Shown: positions 34,021-45,220, numbered from the stretch's first letter. The stretch is DNA of 64,000 bases from Flavobacterium psychrophilum (GCA_945860385.1 CAMAQD010000011.1:52225-116224); one strand, 5' to 3'. Translations and numbers: made by a program. Notes: a model not told the origin generated them from the letters alone.

Positions 34021-35679
34021 ATGCATAATAGTTCCATTTTCAAATTCCTATTATTTTTTACAACCAGCTTACTTTTCGTCTCTTGTGACAAAGAGTACAG
34101 CGCAGTTGGCGATGCCTTAATTGGTGATAATAATTTCGAATTAGTTAAATATCCATCGAATGTGGTGGCCTATAACGAAAAAATCACCCCAATAGAATCG
34201 AATAATCTTGCTGTTAATGCCTTTGGTATTTATGACAATCCTGCTTTTGGTAAAACGTCTGCTAGTTTCGTCACGCAAATAATATTGGCAAGCGCGAATC
34301 CAACAATAAATCCTGCTTTAAATCAAGTGATAGAAAGTGTTGATTTAGACGTGCCTTATTTTGTCGATGCTACTCAAACTAAACCTCGAGATGCCGGAGG
34401 ATTTACATATGTTTTGGACTCTATTTATGGAGAACCTCTAGCAAAAATAAAACTGAGTGTTTATGAGTCAGGTCGATTTATGGGTAGTCAAGACGGTAAT
34501 CCTCAAACTTTTTATACTAATCAAAAGGATGAATTTGATAGTTTTAAAATTGGAAATCGTTTGAATAATGACGCAAATGTTGCTCAAAACGATTCTTTTT
34601 TCTTTGATTCTACTCAAAATTCTGTTACTACAAAAGATGCCGCTGATAAAGAAACCACTACGTATTCAGCTCCAAGTATGCGATTGAAATTGAATGCTAC
34701 TTTTTTCAAAGACAAAATATTTAATGCGCCATCCGGAAGTTTGGCTTCCAATGATGTTTTTGTCAATTATTTTAAAGGTTTATATTTCAAAGTAGAACAA
34801 TCAGGGTCTGATAAAGGAAGTTTGGCTATGATCAATTTTGCCAAGGGAACAATTACCATTAAATATAAAGAAGATCTTATTACCGAAACCAAAGATGCTA
34901 ATGGCAATATTGTAAAAACAACAACAAGAGTTGATAAATCAATTATTCTTAATATGTCGGGTAGTACAGTAAATTTGCTAGAACAAAGCAACCCAAATAC
35001 TGGTTATGAAAATGCCATAAGCAGTCCAAATAGGTCTCTTGGCGACAAAAAATTGTATTTAAAGGGAGGCCAAGGTTCGGTAGCAGTTATTGATATTTTT
35101 GATAAAAAAGATTTGATTGGTTATGATACAAACGGAAGTTTAACTGGTCCAAATGGGGTTTCGGATGAATTAGATAAAATCAGAAAGGAAGGATGGTTGA
35201 TTAATGAAGCTAATCTTCTTTTTAATATTGATGTTGAAAATTCAGAATTTAAAAATAGCTACGAGCCAGAAAGAATTTATTTGTATAATTTCACCAATAA
35301 CGCTGCTATTTTAGATTATGTTTTAGGAACTTCAGCAACAAATAAAAGCACTTCTAAATTTATATTTGGTGGTTATATAAAAAAAGATGCAACTTCTAAA
35401 AGAGGGGTTTCTTATAAAGTGAATATTACGAATCACATTAGAAATCTTGTGAAATATTCAGATGCAATAAACGTTAAGCTAGGGGTTGTTGTAACTGAAG
35501 ATATAAATGTTTCAGATTTCAAAAAGTTGAGAACTACAAATGACTTTATTTCACAAGCCCCAAAAGCTAGTGTTATGAATCCATTAGGAACGATTCTTTA
35601 TGGAAATAATCTTCCTGATACTGATGTAAATTACAGCAAAAGATTACATCTAGAAATCTATTATACAAAACCTAAATAA
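34021..35679 (+). CDS. DUF4270 family lipoprotein
   Basis: A 552-residue lipoprotein: the lipobox is LLFVSC (Cys22), followed by DKEYSAVGDALIGDNNFELV, the typical DUF4270 start. Later blocks are NPAFGKTSASFVTQI, LKLNATFFKDKIF, FKGLYFKVEQSGSDKGSLAM and the C-terminal LHLEIYYTKPK. The family is found in Bacteroidota and has no assigned activity; the many beta strands suggest a surface or periplasmic binding protein. It follows the glycogen synthase-like gene by 21 bp and precedes glmS by 9 bp, so the three are probably one operon. Confidence 0.85.
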   Translation: MHNSSIFKFLLFFTTSLLFVSCDKEYSAVGDALIGDNNFELVKYPSNVVAYNEKITPIESNNLAVNAFGIYDNPAFGKTSASFVTQIILASANPTINPALNQVIESVDLDVPYFVDATQTKPRDAGGFTYVLDSIYGEPLAKIKLSVYESGRFMGSQDGNPQTFYTNQKDEFDSFKIGNRLNNDANVAQNDSFFFDSTQNSVTTKDAADKETTTYSAPSMRLKLNATFFKDKIFNAPSGSLASNDVFVNYFKGLYFKVEQSGSDKGSLAMINFAKGTITIKYKEDLITETKDANGNIVKTTTRVDKSIILNMSGSTVNLLEQSNPNTGYENAISSPNRSLGDKKLYLKGGQGSVAVIDIFDKKDLIGYDTNGSLTGPNGVSDELDKIRKEGWLINEANLLFNIDVENSEFKNSYEPERIYLYNFTNNAAILDYVLGTSATNKSTSKFIFGGYIKKDATSKRGVSYKVNITNHIRNLVKYSDAINVKLGVVVTEDINVSDFKKLRTTNDFISQAPKASVMNPLGTILYGNNLPDTDVNYSKRLHLEIYYTKPK

Positions 35680-35688
35680 ACCAAAAAT

Positions 35689-37536
35689 ATGTGCGGAATT
35701 GTCGGATACATTGGCTATCGAGAAGCTTATCCTATTGTAATAAAAGGATTAAAAAGATTGGAATATCGAGGTTATGACAGTGCAGGCGTTATGCTATATG
35801 ACGGCGAAAATATAAAACTTTGTAAAACAAAAGGTAAAGTTATAGACCTTGAAGCTAAAGCCGCAAACGAGATTTCAACAAATGGAACGATTGGAATTGG
35901 TCACACTCGTTGGGCAACTCACGGTATTCCAAATGATGTAAATTCTCATCCTCACGTTTCTAATTCAGGAGATTTAGTAATTATCCACAACGGGATTATA
36001 GAAAATTATGCTCCTCTGAAAGTAGAGTTAATAAAAAGAGGCTATATTTTTCACTCCGATACCGATACAGAGGTTTTGGTAAACCTTATTGAAGAAGTAC
36101 AAAAAAAGGAAAATCTAAAGCTGGGAAAAGCAGTTCAGGTAGCATTAAATCAGGTTTTTGGAGCTTATGCTATAGCCGTTTTTGACAAAAAAAATCCTGA
36201 TGAAATTGTAGTTGCGCGTTTGGGAAGTCCATTAGCTATAGGAATTGGCGAAGGCGAGTACTTTATTGCGTCAGATGCTTCACCATTTATAGAATATACT
36301 TCAAATGCCGTTTATTTAGAAGATGGCGAAATGGCAAACATCAGGTTACACAAACCGATGAAAGTTCGAAAAATTAAAGACGACTCTTTGGTTGATCCTT
36401 ATATTCAAGAACTTCAAATGAATTTGGAGCAAATAGAAAAAGGGGGTTATGACCACTTTATGTTGAAAGAAATTTATGAACAACCTAGCGTAATTAGAGA
36501 TACCTATCGCGGAAGACTGCATGCAAACGAAGGTATTATTCAAATGTCGGGAGTGGAGGATAATTTAGAAAAATTTCTCAACGCCGAAAGAATCATTATT
36601 GTCGCTTGCGGAACCTCTTGGCATGCAGGACTTGTAGCTGAATATATATTTGAAGAATTTACCAGAATCCCTGTTGAGGTAGAATATGCATCTGAGTTTA
36701 GATACAGAAATCCAATTATCAACAGACGAGATGTGATTATTGCCATTTCGCAATCAGGAGAAACTGCTGATACGATGGCAGCAATAAAATTAGCCAAAGA
36801 AAAAGGAGCCTTTGTTTATGGAGTGTGTAATGTAGTTGGCTCGTCTATTTCTCGAGAAACACATGCCGGTTCTCATACGCATGCTGGGCCTGAAATTGGG
36901 GTGGCTTCTACAAAAGCATTTACAACACAAATTACAGTATTAATAATGATGGCGTTGCGTTTAGCAAAAGCTAAAGGAACATTATCTAATACGGATTTTC
37001 ATAGGTATTTACAGGAATTAGAAATTATTCCTGAAAAAGTGAAAGAAGCTTTAGAAACAAATAATAAGGCAAAAGAAATTGCTGAAATTTTCAAAAACAC
37101 TCAAAACTGCTTGTATTTAGGAAGAGGTTATAATTTTCCTGTTGCACTTGAAGGAGCGCTGAAACTTAAAGAAATTTCTTATATTCACGCCGAAGGCTAT
37201 CCTGCAGCCGAAATGAAACATGGTCCAATCGCTTTAATAGATGAGCATATGCCTGTGATTGTAATTGCACCTAAACAAGGGCATTATGACAAAATTGTAA
37301 GTAACATTCAAGAAATAAAATCACGAAGCGGTATTATCATAGCTGTGGTTACAAAAGGAGATACTCAAGTACGAGATTTAGCAGATTATATTATTGAAAT
37401 CCCTGAAACTTCCGATGCTTTATCACCATTAATTACTACTATTCCATTGCAATTATTATCGTATCATATTGCTGTTATGAGAGGCTGTAATGTAGATCAG
37501 CCCCGTAATTTAGCTAAATCAGTTACCGTTGAGTAA
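35689..37536 (+). CDS. glmS: Glutamine-fructose-6-phosphate aminotransferase (isomerizing)
   Basis: A 615-residue enzyme that makes glucosamine-6-phosphate, the first committed step to UDP-GlcNAc for peptidoglycan and LPS. The N-terminal nucleophile domain begins MCGIVGYIGY, with Cys2 as nucleophile after Met removal, and includes GIGHTRWATHG and HNGIIENY. Two SIS domains follow (VACGTSWHAGLVAEYIFEEF with SQSGETADT; YLGRGYNFPVALEGALKLKE). The end is QPRNLAKSVTVE, the conserved C-terminal lid. It is the last gene before a terminator at 37561. Confidence 0.97.
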   Translation: MCGIVGYIGYREAYPIVIKGLKRLEYRGYDSAGVMLYDGENIKLCKTKGKVIDLEAKAANEISTNGTIGIGHTRWATHGIPNDVNSHPHVSNSGDLVIIHNGIIENYAPLKVELIKRGYIFHSDTDTEVLVNLIEEVQKKENLKLGKAVQVALNQVFGAYAIAVFDKKNPDEIVVARLGSPLAIGIGEGEYFIASDASPFIEYTSNAVYLEDGEMANIRLHKPMKVRKIKDDSLVDPYIQELQMNLEQIEKGGYDHFMLKEIYEQPSVIRDTYRGRLHANEGIIQMSGVEDNLEKFLNAERIIIVACGTSWHAGLVAEYIFEEFTRIPVEVEYASEFRYRNPIINRRDVIIAISQSGETADTMAAIKLAKEKGAFVYGVCNVVGSSISRETHAGSHTHAGPEIGVASTKAFTTQITVLIMMALRLAKAKGTLSNTDFHRYLQELEIIPEKVKEALETNNKAKEIAEIFKNTQNCLYLGRGYNFPVALEGALKLKEISYIHAEGYPAAEMKHGPIALIDEHMPVIVIAPKQGHYDKIVSNIQEIKSRSGIIIAVVTKGDTQVRDLADYIIEIPETSDALSPLITTIPLQLLSYHIAVMRGCNVDQPRNLAKSVTVE

Positions 37537-37560
37537 GTAATTTTCGAATATTTTTATCTA

Positions 37561-37590
37561 AAGCGAGGTTTTTTACCTCGCTTTTTTTAT
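37561..37590 (+). terminator. Terminator after glmS
   Basis: Perfect 9-bp inverted repeat AAGCGAGGT (37561-37569) / ACCTCGCTT (37575-37583), loop of 5 T, T run to 37588. Confidence 0.9.
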
Positions 37591-37804
37591 GTCAATTTTT
37601 TATTGAAACACTATTTTTAAGGTATTATTTTATATGCGCGCATAATAAATCGTAGTTTTTTAACTAAATCGCATAAATTTGTTTAACGTTTCTCAAAAAG
37701 CCTATTTATAATGAAATTATATAATCTGAATTTTTTTTAGTGTTTTTTTATTAATATCAAAAATATTTGTACTTTGGTCGCATTAACTAACAAAATTCAA
37801 TCAA

Positions 37805-40675
37805 ATGAGAAGCTATTTACTTATTTTGTCATTGTTTTTTTGCGGCATTTCTTTTGCGCAAAATGCAATAACAGGTTCGGTTACAGAAAGTAACAACCAA
37901 CCCATTCCTGGTGCCAATATAAAAGTCGTTGGAGACAGAGCAGGAACGGTATCAGATGCTGATGGAAAATTTACATTGACGACATCACTAAATCCCCCAT
38001 TTACAATTGAAGTAACAAGTTTAGGACACCAAACCAAAAAAGTTAGTGTTACTTCTATTAATCAAAATGTAAGCATTAAACTTACTGATGCTCAGACATC
38101 ATTGGATGAAGTGGTAGTTTCGGCTTCAAGAACTCCTGAGAGAGTTTTAGAATCACCCGTAACTATAGAAAGAATGGGTCTGAAGGAAATTAAAAAAACG
38201 GCTTCACCAACCTTTTATGATGGCTTAGAAAACCTTAAGGAAGTGCAAATGAATACTAGTAGTTTGACTTTCAAATCTATAAACACTCGTGGTTTTGCCA
38301 CTGTTGCTAATACTCGTTTTATGCAATTGGTTGACGGAATGGACAATTCTTCGCCGTTATTGAACTTTGTACTAGGGAATATGATTGGCGTATCGGACAT
38401 TGATGTTCAAAGTGTAGAGTTATTACCCGGAGCATCATCTGCTTTATATGGTGCAAATGCTTTTAACGGAATTATGTTTATGAATAGCAAAAGCCCTTTT
38501 ACTTACCCAGGTATTTCAACCTATTTAAAATATGGAGCCACAAGTCAAGAAGCTGCTGGAACCAATAGTTTTTATGATTTTGGTATAAGAATGGCACATA
38601 CTTTCAATAAATATTTTGCCGCAAAAGCTAACTTCACTTACATGCAGGGAACGGATTGGTTTGCAGAAAACTATGACGACAAAGCCCGTCAAGGACAAGG
38701 AATAACAAGAAGTGACGTGAATTATGACGGTATAAATGTTTATGGTGACGAAGCTTCAACAAATTTAAAAGTAGTTGGACAGGCCTTGGCTGAAAAGGGG
38801 CTGATTCCAGCTTCGGCAGTAAATTTGCTTCCCAATTATAATGTGAGTAGAACGGGTTACAATGAGGTAGATTTAACAGATAACAAAGCAGCGAATACAA
38901 AAATTGATTTCTCTTTTCATTTAAGACCATTGGGCGATGAAAGATTAGAAGTAATTTGGCAAAGTAAATTTGGTTTTGGAAACGCAGTTTACCAAGGGGC
39001 CAATCGTTATTATTTAAATAACTTTTACATGTCACAACATAAATTAGAATTAAAAGGTAAAAACTTTTTTGTAAGAGGATATACTACTACAGAAGATGGA
39101 GGGAAATCGTATGACATGCTTTTTACCGGTCTTAATGTAAATAGAGCTTGGAAAGATGACAGTACTTGGTTTGGTCAATATGCGGGCGCCTTTGTTCAAG
39201 CAACATTAGCTGGGCAAACTCCTGAAAATGCCCATATCATTTCAAGAGGCGTTGCCGATACTGGTAGATTACTTCCGGGAACTCCTGGATTCCAAAGTGC
39301 ATTTAATAAAGTTATTACCGATCCAGATGTGTTAACAGGTTCTAAATTAGTAGATAATTCCAGAATTTATCATGCAGATGCCAATTATAATTTTAAAGAC
39401 CTCATTAAATTTGGAGAAATTCAAGTTGGAGGTTCCTACAGAGAATATCAATTAGATTCTCATGGAAGAATTTATACAGATGATAGTGGGCCAATTTATT
39501 ATAATGAATATGGTGTTTATACACAGTTACAGAAGAAATTCATGGAAGACAGATTGAAATTTACAGGATCTGTTCGTTATGATAAATCCAAAAACTTTGA
39601 TGGTAACTATTCTCCAAGAGTATCGTTGGTTTATTCTGGAGGTGAAAAAAAGCAACATAATTTTAGAGCCTCTTATCAAACGGGTTTTAGAAACCCAAGT
39701 ACTCAAGACCAATATATAGGTTTCAATGTTGGAAGTGCTGTGTTAATAGGTTCAGCTCCTGACAACTTATTGAGATATTCTGAAACTAGAGCCGTTGCAA
39801 ATGGTACTCCAGCAATCGGACAAGTATATGCAGGAGGTTCATCTGTAGTAATGACGGGAGTAAATGCCTATCAAAATTCATACACAAAAGCATCTGTGGA
39901 TCAATTTGCTGCATTTGCTGCAGCCAATCCCGGAAATACACCTGGAGCAGCCGCATTGTTAAGAGTAACAAATGTAAATAATGTTAAACCAGAAGAAGTA
40001 CAGGCTATCGAATTAGGATATCGTTCTCAATATAAAGACATCAATATTGACTTAAATGGATATTATAACACTTACAATAACTTTATCGGTAACACGGTAT
40101 CAGTTGCCCCTTTGTACGGAACAGTTAGCGAAACTTTCAATTTTGCTCAAGGAGCTCCATTGTATTTAACTAATCCAGCAGTTCAAACTCTTCATGCACT
40201 TGGTAATGGGAATTTTAGAGCCTATCAATTATATACCAACACTGATTTAAAAATACAATCATTAGGGGTTGGAATAGGATTGTCTAAAAGAATGTTTGGC
40301 AGTTATGATTTCGGAGTTAGTTATAACTATGCTCAGTTTGATTTTGATCAAGCAAAAGATCCAGGTTTCGAAGCTGGTTTTAATACGCCAAAACATAGAG
40401 TTAAAGCTTCTGTTGGTAACGATAAATTATTCGAAAACTTTGGATTTAATGCAAGCATCAGATGGAATAATGAGTATTTATGGGAATCTACAATGGTTGA
40501 TGGTATGATTGAAGCTGCCACAGTTGTTGACGCTCAAATTAATTATGGTATTCCAAAAATAAAATCTTTACTAAAATTAGGAGCTACTAATATAGGAGGT
40601 AAAGAGTACACACAAGTATTGGGAGCCGGAGCAATAGGACAACAATATTTTATTTCTTGGACAATTAATCCGTAA
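37805..40675 (+). CDS. TonB-dependent receptor with carboxypeptidase-regulatory-like domain
   Basis: A 956-residue outer-membrane receptor. The signal peptide is MRSYLLILSLFFCGISFAQ. Residues 22-97 are a CarboxypepD_reg-like domain (AITGSVTESNNQPIPGANIK). A TonB-box-like stretch LDEVVVSASRTPERVLES follows, then the plug (VELLPGASSALYGANAFNGI) and a 22-strand barrel ending in QQYFISWTINP. It would import a large or scarce nutrient using TonB energy. There is no SusD partner; a GDSL/SGNH-hydrolase lipoprotein follows after 34 bp and takes the partner position. That suggests an esterified or lipid-like substrate, as inference. A TACTTTG -7-like word lies at 37770-37776. Confidence 0.92.
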   Translation: MRSYLLILSLFFCGISFAQNAITGSVTESNNQPIPGANIKVVGDRAGTVSDADGKFTLTTSLNPPFTIEVTSLGHQTKKVSVTSINQNVSIKLTDAQTSLDEVVVSASRTPERVLESPVTIERMGLKEIKKTASPTFYDGLENLKEVQMNTSSLTFKSINTRGFATVANTRFMQLVDGMDNSSPLLNFVLGNMIGVSDIDVQSVELLPGASSALYGANAFNGIMFMNSKSPFTYPGISTYLKYGATSQEAAGTNSFYDFGIRMAHTFNKYFAAKANFTYMQGTDWFAENYDDKARQGQGITRSDVNYDGINVYGDEASTNLKVVGQALAEKGLIPASAVNLLPNYNVSRTGYNEVDLTDNKAANTKIDFSFHLRPLGDERLEVIWQSKFGFGNAVYQGANRYYLNNFYMSQHKLELKGKNFFVRGYTTTEDGGKSYDMLFTGLNVNRAWKDDSTWFGQYAGAFVQATLAGQTPENAHIISRGVADTGRLLPGTPGFQSAFNKVITDPDVLTGSKLVDNSRIYHADANYNFKDLIKFGEIQVGGSYREYQLDSHGRIYTDDSGPIYYNEYGVYTQLQKKFMEDRLKFTGSVRYDKSKNFDGNYSPRVSLVYSGGEKKQHNFRASYQTGFRNPSTQDQYIGFNVGSAVLIGSAPDNLLRYSETRAVANGTPAIGQVYAGGSSVVMTGVNAYQNSYTKASVDQFAAFAAANPGNTPGAAALLRVTNVNNVKPEEVQAIELGYRSQYKDINIDLNGYYNTYNNFIGNTVSVAPLYGTVSETFNFAQGAPLYLTNPAVQTLHALGNGNFRAYQLYTNTDLKIQSLGVGIGLSKRMFGSYDFGVSYNYAQFDFDQAKDPGFEAGFNTPKHRVKASVGNDKLFENFGFNASIRWNNEYLWESTMVDGMIEAATVVDAQINYGIPKIKSLLKLGATNIGGKEYTQVLGAGAIGQQYFISWTINP

Positions 40676-40709
40676 TTCAATCAGTCAACAACATTAAAAA
40701 TATAAGATT

Positions 40710-42170
40710 ATGATAAAAAATTTCAAATGGCTCCTATTGGTTTCTTTAACCTTTGTAGCGTGTAATAATAGTGATGAAGAGATTGTAGTATATAATACAT
40801 CCGATGGTTTAGTGCCAACTGCAGGTACAGCAAACTTTTCAAAATTTGTTTCCTTAGGGAATTCATTAACCGCAGGATATTCAGACAATGCCTTGTTTAT
40901 TGATGGACAAAAAGTGTCCTATACCAATATTATGGCACAGCAATTCGCAACAGTTGGAGGTGGAGAGTTTAAAATTCCATTTATGGCGGATAACATTGGT
41001 GGATTTAAAATTAATGGAGTGCCATATTCAGGACCTAGATTGGCTTCGTCAGGAGGTCAAGCTCCAGCACCTGTTTCAGGTACTCCGTCAACTGAGATTA
41101 TGACTTCAATTGCTGCGGCTGGTCCCTATAATAATTGTGGGGTTCCAGGTGCCAAAAGTTTTCATTTATTATCGCCAAGTTATGGAAGTTTAGCCGGGAT
41201 TTCATTAGGAACAGCAAACCCATACTATGTTCGTTTTGCGCCAAATGCAACCACATCAGTATTAGCTTATGCAGCTTCTCAAACACCTACATTCTTTTCG
41301 CTTTGGATTGGAAATAATGATGTTTTGGGTTATGCAACTTCGGGAGGTGATGGTACAAACCCAATAACGCCATCCGCAGGTGTTGCAGGTGTTGGTTTTG
41401 ATGCCACTTACGATGCTTTAGTAAACACTTTAACTTCTACTGGAGCCAAAGGAGTTGTTGCAAATATTCCTTATGTGAATACGGTGCCATTTTTTACTAC
41501 TGTAGGAAACAATCCTGTGCCTTTAGTAGCGGCTCAAGTTACAGCTTTAAATTCAGCATATGCAGGATATAACGGAGGTTTAGTAGCTGCAAAAAATTTA
41601 GGACTAATTACCGAGGCTGAAAGATTGCAAAGAACAATAAACTTTGTAGTGGGTAACAATGCACCCGTAATGATTGATGAATATCTTACTGATATAACTG
41701 CTATAAGTCCTGCACTAATAAAGTTAAGACAGACATCAAGTGCTGATTATATTGTGATATCTTCTAATGGTACTTCAATTCAAACGCATCTGGGCGCTGG
41801 GAATGGAACCCAATTTCCTTTGCAAGACAGATGGGTTTTGTCTAAAAATGAAGTAGCAGAAGTTAAAACAGCTACTGACGCGTATAATGCTAAAATTAAA
41901 TCAATTGCAACGGCAAAAGGAATCGCTTTTGTAGATACAAATGCCCTTATGACACAAATTGCAAATGGTGGAATTTCAGCTAATGGATTTACTGTGACAA
42001 ATGCATTTGTTACAGGAGGTGGTTTTTCTACAGATGGAGTTCATCCCTCACCAAGAGGATATGCTTTGATTGCAAATAAATTTATTGAAGCAATAAATGC
42101 GACTTACGGCTCGAATCTTAAAGGAGTAAATCTTGGAAATTATAGAATTTTATTTCCAAAGACCCTTTAA
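40710..42170 (+). CDS. SGNH/GDSL-hydrolase lipoprotein
   Basis: A 486-residue outer-membrane lipoprotein (lipobox TFVAC, Cys18). Block I is FVSLGNSLTAGYSD with nucleophile Ser52; the usual GDSL Asp is Asn here (GNSL). Block III is WIGNNDVLGYA with the GxND-type oxyanion Asn. Block V is TDGVHPSPRGYALIAN with catalytic Asp442 and His445. The triad is thus complete and the enzyme probably active as an esterase or lipase. The middle (residues 90-330) carries an insertion with Ala/Gly-rich loops. It follows the TonB-dependent receptor by 34 bp and ends in a strong terminator, so the pair forms one operon. Confidence 0.88.
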   Translation: MIKNFKWLLLVSLTFVACNNSDEEIVVYNTSDGLVPTAGTANFSKFVSLGNSLTAGYSDNALFIDGQKVSYTNIMAQQFATVGGGEFKIPFMADNIGGFKINGVPYSGPRLASSGGQAPAPVSGTPSTEIMTSIAAAGPYNNCGVPGAKSFHLLSPSYGSLAGISLGTANPYYVRFAPNATTSVLAYAASQTPTFFSLWIGNNDVLGYATSGGDGTNPITPSAGVAGVGFDATYDALVNTLTSTGAKGVVANIPYVNTVPFFTTVGNNPVPLVAAQVTALNSAYAGYNGGLVAAKNLGLITEAERLQRTINFVVGNNAPVMIDEYLTDITAISPALIKLRQTSSADYIVISSNGTSIQTHLGAGNGTQFPLQDRWVLSKNEVAEVKTATDAYNAKIKSIATAKGIAFVDTNALMTQIANGGISANGFTVTNAFVTGGGFSTDGVHPSPRGYALIANKFIEAINATYGSNLKGVNLGNYRILFPKTL

Positions 42171-42188
42171 TATTAGAATAATATTTAC

Positions 42189-42221
42189 AAAAACCATCAC
42201 GTCTAACGTGGTGGTTTTTTG
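42189..42221 (+). terminator. Terminator after the TonB receptor-SGNH hydrolase pair
   Basis: Inverted repeat AAAAACCATCACG (42189-42201) / CGTGGTGGTTTTT (42207-42219), 13 bp with one G-T pair, loop TCTAA. Confidence 0.88.
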
Positions 42222-42323
42222 ATTTATAGCTGTTTTTATCTTTTTTTACTTTTCTTTGAGAAGAACCTGGAGTAAACCCTGTTTTTTTATAAAAAAAGTA
42301 TTGATTTTTATATTTTAAAAAAT

Positions 42324-42331
42324 TACCTTTG
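42324..42331 (+). promoter_or_regulatory. Promoter -7 box of atpD
   Basis: TACCTTTG, exact TAnnTTTG. A TTG at 42301-42303 lies 20 bp upstream (2-3 bp more than usual). The predicted leader is about 80 nt. Confidence 0.55.
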
Positions 42332-42414
42332 CACACTGAAAAAGCATCCAGTCGGAAATTATCGATAGGTAGTCATTCATAAACCCAAAAAATAGCTATT
42401 TAATAAATACATAA

Positions 42415-43929
<1,515 letters not shown>

Positions 43930-43932
43930 AAA

Positions 43933-43996
43933 CAGTTGGCAGTTTTCAGTTGGCAGTTTTTAGAACTTCTAACTCCTAACTTCTAACTTCTAACTT
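43933..43996. repeat. Short tandem repeats between atpD and atpC
   Basis: Two perfect copies of the 14-mer CAGTTGGCAGTTTT (43933 and 43947), then 4.7 copies of the 7-mer AACTTCT (43964-43996; the second copy reads AACTCCT). They fill almost the whole 73-bp gap inside the atpDC operon. Confidence 0.8.
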
Positions 43997-44002
43997 AAAA
44001 TT

Positions 44003-44284
44003 ATGATTTTAGAAATAGTATCACCAGAAGCAAAATTATTTTCAGGCGAAGTAACCTCAGTTTCCGTTCCGGGAGTTGATGGACATTTTCAAATGTTAAA
44101 TAATCATGCGCCAATAGTTTCCATACTTCAAAAAGGACTTGTAAAAATTTCAGCTCCAAGTTTTAATTTCAGCAGTGAGTCAGAAGGCTTGTTTACGAAA
44201 GTAAACGATCAAAACTTCACCCTTGCTATTAATTCTGGAACCATCGAAATGAAAGACAATAAAGTAATTGTTTTAGCCGACTAA
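44003..44284 (+). CDS. atpC: ATP synthase F1 subunit epsilon, short form
   Basis: A 93-residue subunit consisting of the N-terminal beta-sandwich only: MILEIVSPEAKLFSGEVTSV, VPGVDGHFQMLNNHAPIVSI, then FTLAINSGTIEMKDNKVIVL. The C-terminal two-helix domain that inhibits ATP hydrolysis in the about 135-residue enzymes is absent. I recall the short form as usual in Bacteroidota. It follows atpD after a 73-bp repeat-filled gap and is followed by a terminator at 44305. Confidence 0.95.
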   Translation: MILEIVSPEAKLFSGEVTSVSVPGVDGHFQMLNNHAPIVSILQKGLVKISAPSFNFSSESEGLFTKVNDQNFTLAINSGTIEMKDNKVIVLAD

Positions 44285-44304
44285 AGCAATTCGAAATAAA
44301 AACC

Positions 44305-44337
44305 AAAAGCCAAGCAGTAATGTTTGGCTTTTTTTTT
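44305..44337 (+). terminator. Terminator after atpC
   Basis: Imperfect inverted repeat AAAAGCCAAGCA (44305-44316) / TGTTTGGCTTTT (44321-44332), loop GTAA, followed by a T run to 44337. Confidence 0.88.
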
Positions 44338-44424
44338 GGAGCTATTTCCAGCTGTCCACTGTATCTCTTGTGGTCTCGTCCTAAAAACGAGACCACAAGA
44401 GGATGCCGTTCCCATCTGGGCTAG
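44338..44424 (+). repeat. Dispersed repeat family A, copy 2 (intact)
   Basis: The left end GGAGCTATTTCCAGCTGTCC starts at 44338. The centre is a perfect 15-bp inverted repeat CTCTTGTGGTCTCGT (44365-44379) / ACGAGACCACAAGAG (44387-44401) with a 7-nt loop. The right end is GATGCCGTTCCCATCTGGGC, then TAG. The ends match copy 1 at 9770-9850, but the hairpin is unrelated in sequence. Confidence 0.7.
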
Positions 44425-44441
44425 AATAAAGAAAAAGAGAA

Positions 44442-44651
44442 TTATTCCTCTTTCACAAATTCCATAATGTCGCCTGGTTGGCACTCAAGAATCTCACAAA
44501 TCAGTTCCAAAGTCGAAAACCGAATAGCCTTAGCTTTTCCGGTTTTCAAAATAGAAAGGTTGGCGGTGGTGATTCCCATTCGATCTGCTAATTCATTCGA
44601 ACGCATTTTTCTTTTGGCAAGCATTACGTCAAGGTTTACAATGATTGGCAT
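44442..44651 (-). CDS. XRE-type transcriptional regulator
   Basis: A 69-residue DNA-binding protein that is little more than a Cro/CI-type helix-turn-helix: SNELADRMGITTANLSILKTGKAKAIRFSTLELIC, with the recognition helix around residues 28-38, ending in the typical CQPGDIMEFVKEE. It resembles the YozG-like regulators that accompany DUF2975 membrane proteins. Here it follows two such genes; the gap to the nearer one is 3 bp, so it is co-transcribed and may control the operon in response to the membrane proteins. Confidence 0.9.
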   Translation of the reverse strand: MPIIVNLDVMLAKRKMRSNELADRMGITTANLSILKTGKAKAIRFSTLELICEILECQPGDIMEFVKEE

Positions 44652-44654
44652 AGC

Positions 44655-45194
44655 TTAAATTGTTAATTCGTTTTCTTGCTGAAGTGCGATACCTCTTAAA
44701 AAAAGTTGGTAAATAAAATACAATATTCCTCCAAAAAACAGAAAAGCGCTCCCTTGCCCAATGTGTTCTGACAAATGGGGAAAATACATTCCTTTATCAC
44801 CAAATTGTTCAGCGTAAGCCATAGCGAATACGCTCAGAAGTCCTATGATTAAAGAATATAAAGCCATTTTTTTAATCAATTTACTTATACTTTCGTGAAA
44901 AGGACTGATAAAATTAATTTTTCGGAAAATTTGAATAACGGTATAAAACAGTAAAGCTTGTGCTAAGATGATAGCAACAATACCTATAACTAATGTTGCG
45001 TAACCTACTTCGTTAACTGCTTTTAATTCAAATAAATTCAATCCCATATAGAGATTTTTTGCCGCAATTTTGTTGAGATGCATACTAACCCAAAAGGAAT
45101 ATAAAAGTGCTCCTGCTTTTATACAGAGTCCCAAAAACACCACCCAGGTGATGACATTTAAAATTTTTAAAACATAAGTTGATTTAGTTTTCAT
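44655..45194 (-). CDS. DUF2975 family membrane protein (second copy)
   Basis: A 179-residue inner-membrane protein with four predicted helices and the DUF2975 layout: an N-terminal helix (LNVITWVVFLGLCIKAGALL), a long loop, a second helix VIGIVAIILAQALLFYTVIQIF, then INFISPFHESISKLIKKMAL and the C-terminal FFGGILYFIYQLFLRGIAL, followed by QQENELTI. The same terminal 'ENDLTV/ENELTI' tail is on the neighbouring paralogue at 45221, so the two arose by duplication. The XRE regulator starts 3 bp after it. Confidence 0.75.
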   Translation of the reverse strand: MKTKSTYVLKILNVITWVVFLGLCIKAGALLYSFWVSMHLNKIAAKNLYMGLNLFELKAVNEVGYATLVIGIVAIILAQALLFYTVIQIFRKINFISPFHESISKLIKKMALYSLIIGLLSVFAMAYAEQFGDKGMYFPHLSEHIGQGSAFLFFGGILYFIYQLFLRGIALQQENELTI

Positions 45195-45220
45195 AATTTG
45201 ATTTCATTTAGATTTTATAA

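Noticed and set aside
44003..44284. atpC as truncated by the nearby repeat element
   Set aside because: The short epsilon form ends in a proper stop and has its own terminator; I recall the short form as usual for the phylum.
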